DNA of 64,000 nt from Bromus sterilis (taxonomy: Eukaryota > Streptophyta > Magnoliopsida > Poales > Poaceae), in assembly GCA_950022295.1 (NCBI GenBank), contig OX465597.1, positions 257,797,016 through 257,861,015 of the forward strand. The letters run 5' to 3'. Numbering within the stretch: the first letter of the stretch is position 1; every line of letters begins with the position of its first letter. The notes under the pieces were generated by a model. That model was given only the letters and a program-made list of their open reading frames with translations. It searched no databases and was not told the origin of the DNA. Below are positions 57,125 through 64,000 of the stretch, one piece after another. The translations under genes and the position numbers were made by a program.

Positions 57125-58469
57125 ATTGGTAAAAAGTAGAGCTTGTTATGTTTTCATTTCGTTTAGATTTTATTCTCATTGCTGTACCAAGTTTATATGT
57201 TTTTGAAGCTTCGTAATTCTAATCACTGCTTCCAGTTTTCAAAAAGTTTTGCAGCTTTTTGAAATCTGAAATTCTTTCAACAGTGAAGTTCTCAGAAAAA
57301 TTCCAGAAAAATAAAAATAAAAATTTCCATGTCGGGAGTGACCCAGAGGCACCTGGAACTAACCAGGGGGGCCACCAGTGGCCCAGGCGGCCAGCTGGCG
57401 CGGCCAGACCTCTGGTCGCTCCCACAGGGCGCCTGGGGCCCATAGGACCCATCACCAGGTGAGTCTTCTTCCTCTCTCTCCCTTTCTTCCCCAAAACACG
57501 AGTTCTGCACCTGGAACTTGCGTTCTTGATGCTCTCTACCACCCATCATTTGACCTGAGATTTTGAGAAAATACTCCCGGGTATGTAACTCCTCCACCCC
57601 TCCAATTAGATTTTTGATTGGTGGCTTCAATTTTGAGTACTTAGTAGTTTATTTTCCAAGTTTTGATGCAAGTTTATGCCTTAGGTAAGTGAGTAGAGTA
57701 GTTTGACTCAACTTACTTTGTTTAAATCCTTGTTTTTGTGAATTGTCAAAAATTTAAGAAATGAGTTTATTCTGAAGAGGCATAAGTTTGTTACCATGCC
57801 TTCCCAGTTTGGTAACCTTGTTTATGTTTTGAGGTTTGAAAAGACCATTACTCGTGAGATCCGTCTACCTCGACCACTTTTGTTTGATCACACCCGCGGG
57901 AACGGATGGTCCTTCAATGATGTCCAGTTCGATGAGTTCATGGACTAGTATCAGATGCATAACCCCATGGAGGGCGTTGTGCCCGACGAGGAGGAGCATG
58001 GTGAGTTCCCACCTTTCCAGGCGGAGACCTTCACCCAGCATGGTCAGGGGTCTTCTTCTGCTTGGAGCGCAGGACCTTCCTCATGGGAGGACCCGAGGAC
58101 TTCGGTGTATGCACCGGAGTGCTCGTACGACTCCTGGACTTACCCGTTTCACCCCAGAGCAGGAGGCTCCTAAGGACAGTGGCTGCTACCAAGTTAGGCC
58201 AAAAGCCTAAGCTTCGGGGAGTACGTGCCCTTCTCACCTTTCCATTGTATTATCCGTTCTTATTTTGTTCACTTTGATCTTTTCAAAGTTTTTGCCCGTT
58301 CTTTTTTGTTCGTTTAATGTGCAAAAACAACAAAAAGATTTCTCTTTTCTTTTGCTTTCGTTATTGAAAAACCCAAAAATATTTCCTTTCTCTCTTTAGT
58401 TTGCTTTGTTTTCAGAGTTCAGCTCGAGTTCGTCATGGCATTTGATTATATATTTCCCACGTTCGGTCG
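57125..58469 (+). other. Athila element 3 3' region with GC block and 3' ORF
   Basis: The first 670 bases match the reverse complement of 26780-27470, so this is the region between protease and 3' ORF of the same lineage. It has a decayed GC stem (57392-57420, CTGGCGCGGCC...), a leader, and the ORF at 57796. After the ORF about 300 bases of T-rich DNA lead to the chromovirus B LTR. Protease, RT and integrase are missing between gag and here; part of that could be loss linked to the Z insertion. Confidence 0.7.
57796..58173 (+). pseudogene. Athila element 3 3' ORF, one nonsense codon
   Basis: MPSQFGNLVYVLRFEKTI opens the frame; LPRPLLFDHTRGNGWSFND and VQFDEFMD follow, then TAG at 57946, and the frame continues with YQMHNPMEGVVPDEEEHG to HPRAGGS and a stop. 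The tail is acidic, then Ser/Pro rich. It does not look like env: no hydrophobic segment is seen. It is not clearly similar to the 39211 ORF or to the fragment at 26772, although all three take the same place in their elements. Confidence 0.45.
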
Positions 58470-61400
58470 TGTGACGCCCCTAAAATCAATCCGTGTACAG
58501 TAATCATACACGCAGGGTACATGGCTGAGATTAGGGTGCCACGGTGAGAATATCACAGCACAACACTAAACACAAAAGGATAAAGCAATATGTTACAATA
58601 AAAGGGGGTCACGCGGACCCGAATACATAAGTTATACAAGCCATAATATCTGAGTACAGACATAGTTAGTCAAGTTTTGCCTTAAGAAGGCTAGCACAAA
58701 TAACATCAGAGATACAGATCGAAAAGGCAAGGCCTCCTGCCTGGGAGCCTCCGAAACTACTCCTGGTCCTGGTCAGCAGGGGTCTCGACGTAGTAGTATC
58801 CTCCTCCGGGGTACTCCTGCTCCTGGGCTCCAACGTCGAATGCAGCGGACGATCAGGCAAGAAAGTAAAGGAAATAAAGCAGGTGAGTATCTAGTATACC
58901 CGCGAGTCTTAGGTCCGCTACTAAGCATTATGCATTGTATCAACGGAAAGAAGAGGCTGTATATAGTGGACTGCAAGATAGAAATCAGAATAAGGGTAAG
59001 AAGCTAGGCCTATCGAAGACTAGCGTCTTCCGACGATGTCTTGCAGCATGAGGTAAGAATCAGCCAACAGTTTCTATAAAGCAATAAAGTAACAATGAAG
59101 CAGAAGTTGCTGCAACAATGTATAATATATGTTGTAATGATTAATAATAATAATGCCTCCGAGTTCCCCTCCTCGACTTCCTGCGAGGAAGAAAACCCGG
59201 AACCATACAGTTTAATAGTAATAGTTTCTAGTCGTAAGATCCACCTTCAGCATAAAGCGTCCTATTACCGTGGACACGGCTATTCGAATAGATTAAACTC
59301 CCTACAGGGGTGCACTACTGTTCAGCCTGCACGCTCGGATCTCCAGGGTGGCGTGAACCTTGTTAGGGAACGCCCCACCGAGGCTATCCGACACGACGCA
59401 GCCCATCCTAGGCTCAACAGAGAGGCCATCCGCCGGACTATATCCTATGCGCCAAGGGGTCTAGGTCCCTCACCCTTGCATGCTCCTGCACGGTGCGAGT
59501 CTGGCCGGTGAAGCAAAAGCAAATCCAAACACACCTGCTGCAGCAAAAGACAAGACCACTTCCCGGCGATCAGGCCGCAGTACTGCTGACGTCTGAAGAG
59601 CTTTCGGACAAACTACGACGCGGAGGGCCCACACCGTAATCCCACGTGTAGGTAGTGCGTACAGACCAATGGGCCTCTCAAGTCATCCGCCGAACCATTT
59701 AGCATTTTAATTAACCTGCGCGACAACCGTTATCGTTGCCTCGACTTAACCGACCCGCGGTCAACGACAGCAGTCAGGACCACCAGTACATCGGTGCCTG
59801 CCCTGTCGTCCCACCAAGTCACTGCGGTTACCAACAAGGTGAACCGTCTCCTTACCTTGTCTCGCGTGTGCTCTTGGTAGAGCTCGACTTTCGTGGTTTG
59901 GTAACTCTCGCGAGATACGAGCAGGGGCCAAGCACGCCAGTAACGTCGGTCGTACCCTCCCTGTCGTTCCCGACGATATACCTCTCGCGGGAACCGTTGG
60001 GTCGCCCGACTTCTTACCTTAAGGACAACCGCTGTTCAGGACCCTATGGCGGCAAGACAAAGTCAGCCTCGAGTGGAGTACAAGGATTACTCCTTGATAG
60101 CTCACACTTGAGGTGACTAGGCATAACCCAGATAGGGGCCTTTGGCGGTGTCTGCTTGGTACCGTACCTGTGCAGTTGTATATATTGTATTCGTGTTCAC
60201 TCCCCTGAGTGATCACGGCCCGCTATCTATTCCTAGCTAACAATGCGCAGGGTTCACTGCTGAATAATGCATAATAATAATAATAGGCAGCATAGGATAA
60301 AAGAGGTACATCAAGGGGCGACAAAAACAGGCTATGCAATTGAATAGGATTGTAATCGTCGCAGTAGCAGTAACAATGCCTAGTGCAATAAATGTACGGA
60401 AAGATAGGCGATATCTGGGGAAGAGAATGGCTCTGCTTGCCTGGAAGCTCGACGGTAGGGGTCGGGTCGTCGACGAAGTAGTCGTACCCGGCAGCAGTGT
60501 AGTCGGCGGTAGCAGCGGGGTCTACCGAAGATTAAGGGGGGGAGGAAACAGTAAATACACAGCAATGATACACAAACATATGCATGACATGACAGATGAA
60601 AAGTTAACGGTGTTCTAACGCAGTGCAATGCACGTTGCTCGGAGCGGGAATTCATCCGGGGATGAATTACCAGCTCCGGGTGATTACCGGACAGGGTGTC
60701 CGGGGGGGGGGAGGGTTCATGCCGGAGGTGTCGTGGGTACCGGACAAACATAAGGGGGGTGTATCCGTGTTAGTTCAACCATTCCGGACAACTTTCGTGT
60801 TCGAGATTAATTCATCCGGGTACTTTTTATCGGTACCGGGAATTATCGGCAGACAGCCCGGAGGGGGGGGGGAATGTCGATGATCGGTGCGCTAGGGGGG
60901 TGTGGTAGACATACGGATATCGTATCCGTATCCGTTATATTTTTCTGATCAACTTTGATGTATAAAGTTTTTCGATCCGATATACGGATTAAAAGATATT
61001 GATTTTATAAGTTTAATCAATTTTAAAACATTAAAAATCCTTTTTAATAATTTCTTTTATTATTTTTAGTAACATTATCCAGAACAGTGTTGACTGGTCA
61101 AACTGACATATGGGACCCACATGTCAGCCTCACAGTCAAATAAAACATTTTTATTAATTTTAATTACCCTGGACCCACATGTCATACACTGTTATCTAAT
61201 AATCAAATTTAATAACTTAAATACCCAGTGGGGCCCAGGTGTCATTGAGACATCTATTTAATTAACAGATTAATTAAAATAGAGAGTTAATTAAGGGGGA
61301 TTAGGGGTGGGTGGGGCCCTCCTGTCAGGGGGGTTATCCCCAATGTTAACAGGGAGAGAGCCCTCCGCTCCATGCCGCGCATGCCAGAGGCCGGCGAGGG

Positions 61401-62606
61401 AAGTGGCACGGCCGGGGGGCCTCGGCGGCCGGAGGTGCAGGGGAACGGGGGGGAGCGGCTCGCGTGTGCGTGGCTGGTGGCGGAGTAGGTGGTAAACGGG
61501 GGAGGCTTGGGCGCGGCCGAGCTCGGGAGCTCGAGCCCCATTCCAATGGCGGCCGGCTCGGACTTAGCACGGCGACGGGAGGAGGGGGAGGGCAGGGCGA
61601 AGGCGAGCGGCTCACAGGGGGAATGGAGGGCGCCGCGCGGGGGGGGGGGGGGGAGCTTGAGGCGGGGCTGGAGGCGCAGCGTCGGCCGGGGGGCGGCGGT
61701 TCCCGGCGAGAACCACGGCGGCTTCGAGCGGACGGCTTCAGAGAAGAACTTGGGGAGGGGGCGGCTCTGGAGGGGAACGGAGGCGGGGGTGGAGGATTAG
61801 GGTTCCGGGCAGGGGGCTCCGCACTTGTAGGCCGCTGGGGAGGGCCTCGATGGCCGGCACGGCGACGGTGCCCGCCGTGGCACCGGTCGATGCGCGCCAC
61901 GCCATGGAGGCGTACGGGAGGTGGGGGATGACCGGGTGGGGGTGGGCTGTGGGCTGGTTGGCCCAAGGGGGAAGGGAGGGGGTGGTGGGCCTCGGGCCAG
62001 TGGAGAGAGGGGGGGGGGGTCTCGCCCCCAGCGCTAGATTAGGTTTAGTTTTGTTTGTTTTTATTTCCTTTATCTTTTCTGTAATTTCCCTTTTTGTTTA
62101 TTTTAATACCTTAGGCATTTTAGTTAAATGTGGAAGTTGTACAAATAATATTGTTATACCTAGGGTTAGTGCCACAAAAGATTTGGTCACTTATAAAATT
62201 CATTTAATATTTTATTATAATATTAAATGATTAAATTGGGGTTTTTAGCTACTGTTTTGATTTGTTTGGAATTATTCATAGCACTATAAATACCCAAACC
62301 CATATGGATTTGGTCCAGTGATTATTTGGGATTTTATAAAAGTGGTTCCAAGATTTTAGGAAGATATTTTATTGTCACCATATTTTTAATATTCATCAAA
62401 AGGCATTATAGGGTTGGTTTGAATTTTATCCCAATGGCTTGGACTTTGTTTTCACCCATGATGATCAAGGTCCATGGTTCACATTGCTTGCAACAATATC
62501 AAAGGAGAATTGAATTTGAACTGAACAAGTTGATCAAACAAAAGTTTTGAACAGTACAGATGAACAGTAACAGTGATTACTGTTCACTGACAGTGAGAGT
62601 GTTACA
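58470..62606 (-). repeat. Chromovirus B 3' LTR (4137 bp)
   Basis: In element sense it begins TGTAACACTCTCACTG just after a polypurine tract and ends GGGGCGTCACA. The GC-rich zone (about 61320-62030) starts some 570 bases in, as in chromovirus A. It contains long G runs (15 G at 61639-61653, 11 G at 62009-62019). The paired-palindrome motif is at 59266-59314. Near the other end the minus strand reads YYYVETPADQDQE and a TAG (about 58775), an acidic tail, though without a convincing acceptor. ORFs in the GC-rich zone are not called. Confidence 0.85.
59266..59314. promoter_or_regulatory. Paired-palindrome LTR motif, chromovirus B
   Basis: CCGTGGACACGGCTATTCGAATAG is followed by CTCCCTACAGGGGTGCAC. 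The first palindrome is perfect here and the second has drifted, the reverse of chromovirus Z. Confidence 0.55.
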
Positions 62607-62625
62607 AATCTCCCGCACTACAAGA
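62607..62625 (-). other. Polypurine tract of chromovirus B
   Basis: On the minus strand GTAGTGCGGGAGATT directly precedes TGTAACACTC. It lies outside the pol frame, unlike in chromovirus A. Confidence 0.65.
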
Positions 62626-62642
62626 ATTCTCGTCCCGAGAAT

Positions 62643-64000
62643 TTAGGTGGTAGAGGGGAAAAGATCGGGGTATTCTTCACGAAGACGATCTTCGCGTTCC
62701 CAAGTGGCTTCATCCTCAGAATGATTCGACCACTGAACTTTGAGGAACTTGGTTGTCTTGTTGCGGGTTTTGCGTTCAGACTGATCGAGAATGCGGCTTG
62801 GATGTTCTTGATAAGTCAAGTCCTGTTGCAGTTCAATCATATCATGTTCCACTTCACGAATAGGGTCTTTGAAGCAGCGTCGGAGTTGCGACACGTGGAA
62901 TACATCGTGGACTTGAGAGAGGTTTGATGGCAATTCCAATCGGTATGCCACTGGTCCTCTTCTGGAAAGGATACGGAACGGGCCAATGTAGCGAGGAGCT
63001 AACTTGCCTTTGATCCAGAAACGATGAGTGCCTCTCATCGGAGTGACACGGAGGTACGCGTATTCGCCAGGCTGATAGACCATTTGCTTGTGCTTGCGGT
63101 CATAGTTGCTCTTCTAACGAGACTGAGAAGCTTTCAAGTGTTCACGAATAACGCGAAACTGATCTTCGGCGTGCTGTATAATGTCCGGACCAATGAGAGT
63201 TCGTTCCCCAGTTTCTGACCAATTCAGAGGGGTTCGACACTTACGTCCATAGAGAACTTCAAAGGGTGCCATCTTCAGACTAGCTTGATAGCTATTGTTG
63301 TACGAGAATTCGGAAAATGGAAGAGATTCCTCCCATTTCTTACCGAATGAAATGACACACGCTCGAAGCATATCTTCAAGTACTTGGTTGACTCGTTCGA
63401 CTTGGCCTTGCGACTGGGGGTGATAAGCGGTGCTGAAATTTAGGTGAGTGCCCATAGCTTCTTGGAAACTATCCTAGAACTTAGAGGTGAAAATGCTGCC
63501 TCGGTCGGAACTGATCTCCAACGGAATACCGTGGAGCGACACGATTCTGGAAACATACAAGTCTGCTAACTGACTAGCAAAGATCGTCTCCTTGACAGGC
63601 AGAAAGTGGGCAACCTTGGAGAATCGGTCGATGACGACAAAGATGGCATCATGACCTTTCTGTGATCGGGGAAATCCGGTGAGGAAGTCCATTTCAATCT
63701 TGTCCCTTTTCCATTCAGGAATAGAGAGTGGTTGCAGTGTACCAGCAGGTCTCTGATGTTCGGCTTTCACGCGACGGCAAATGTCACACTCATCAACATA
63801 ACGAGCAATGTCTTGTTTCATGTTAGACCACCAGTACCGCTGACGAATGTTTTGGTACATCTTGGTACTACCAGGGTGAATCGACAAAGGTGTATCATGA
63901 GCTTCTTTCACGACATCAGAGGCGTAATTCAGGTTGGCCTTGGCTACCGGAACCACTAAACGACCCTTGAAGTACACCTCATTATCATCATTTGCATCAA
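62643..64000 (-). pseudogene. pol: Chromovirus B integrase and chromodomain, two nonsense codons, cut by window edge
   Basis: Integrase starts at the window edge with the zinc module (EAHDTPLSIHPGSTKMYQ, CDICRRVKAEHQRPAG). Core motifs are IEMDFLTGFPRSQKG (catalytic Asp), EISSDRGSIFTSKF (second Asp) and SQGQVERVNQVLEDML (Glu). TAG at 63474 replaces a tryptophan and TAG at 63114 replaces a glutamine; the frame is otherwise unbroken. The C-terminal part runs APRYIGPFRILSRRGPVAYRL, then a chromodomain near the end (TKFLKVQWSNHSEDEATWERED). The sequence resembles chromovirus A but with many replacements, so it is a separate family. The end at 62643 is 37 bases before the LTR. Confidence 0.93.

Noticed and set aside
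57836..58210. 124-codon plus-strand ORF rich in Ser and Arg
   Set aside because: It overlaps the Athila 3' ORF in another frame; the frame from 57796 has the more protein-like composition and only one stop.
61346..61966. 206-codon Pro-rich ORF and overlapping Gly-rich ORFs in the B LTR
   Set aside because: Low-complexity products of a G-rich zone; overlapping frames on both strands and no homologue in the related LTRs.
1..64000. Host protein-coding genes, tRNA or rRNA genes
   Set aside because: All long ORFs resolve to transposon proteins or repeat-derived frames; GCTCTGATACCA and CCCCGGCAACGGCGCCA matches are primer-binding sites next to LTRs, not tRNA genes.

Overview
This window looks like intergenic DNA from a large grass genome, most likely a Triticeae species (wheat, Aegilops or barley relatives). 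The evidence is the kind of transposons present: Ty3/Gypsy chromoviruses of the Tekay/Del type, Athila-lineage Gypsy elements with a tRNA-Asp primer-binding site, a BARE/Angela-like Copia solo LTR, and a CACTA transposon whose end reads CACTACTAGGG. I see no convincing host gene, tRNA or rRNA. Nearly every base can be assigned to a nested or truncated transposon. Family names are lineage-level calls from protein motifs and termini; no database was searched.

Layout. 1-16365: a minus-strand chromovirus (called A here), arranged RT fragment / 5.48 kb LTR / gag-pol / 5.48 kb LTR. 16366-23103: two more A-family LTR pieces, head to head around a 229 bp spacer. 23104-26557: a CACTA element that has lost its left tip. 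26558-31652: Athila element 1 (minus strand; gag, protease and 5' LTR, but no RT or integrase). 31653-32152: a piece of an LTR from family X. 32153-32568 and 42869-43010: the two halves of a Gypsy polyprotein C-terminus (Y), split by Athila element 2 (32569-42868), which has both LTRs and all pol domains but carries stops and a frameshift. 43011-51937: two X LTRs in minus orientation. The first is interrupted by a Copia solo LTR (44572-50042, target duplication GGAAC), which itself holds a chromovirus Z LTR fragment and the 5' half of a second Copia element. 51938-58469: X internal DNA, then Athila element 3 (plus strand), itself split by a 5' LTR plus leader of chromovirus Z. 58470-64000: the 3' LTR and the integrase/chromodomain end of a second chromovirus (B), cut by the window edge.

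How the parts relate. Athila 1 and 3 share gag and 3' regions but carry no RT or integrase, so they look like defective or non-autonomous relatives of an element such as Athila 2. Nearly all coding regions are broken, and many of the stops fit C-to-T change at CAG, CCA or CG sites, as expected for old methylated copies.

Most unusual content. The A LTRs contain a long sense-strand ORF with a loosely dsRNA-binding-domain-like N-terminus. Short acidic exon-like tails sit in the LTRs of two different chromovirus families after the same kind of splice-acceptor sequence and in the same phase. A paired-palindrome motif (CTATTCGAATAG followed by CCTGCAGGG) recurs in the LTRs of three chromovirus families. 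A GC-rich hairpin recurs in Athila/X LTR promoters and again just upstream of the Athila 3' ORF.
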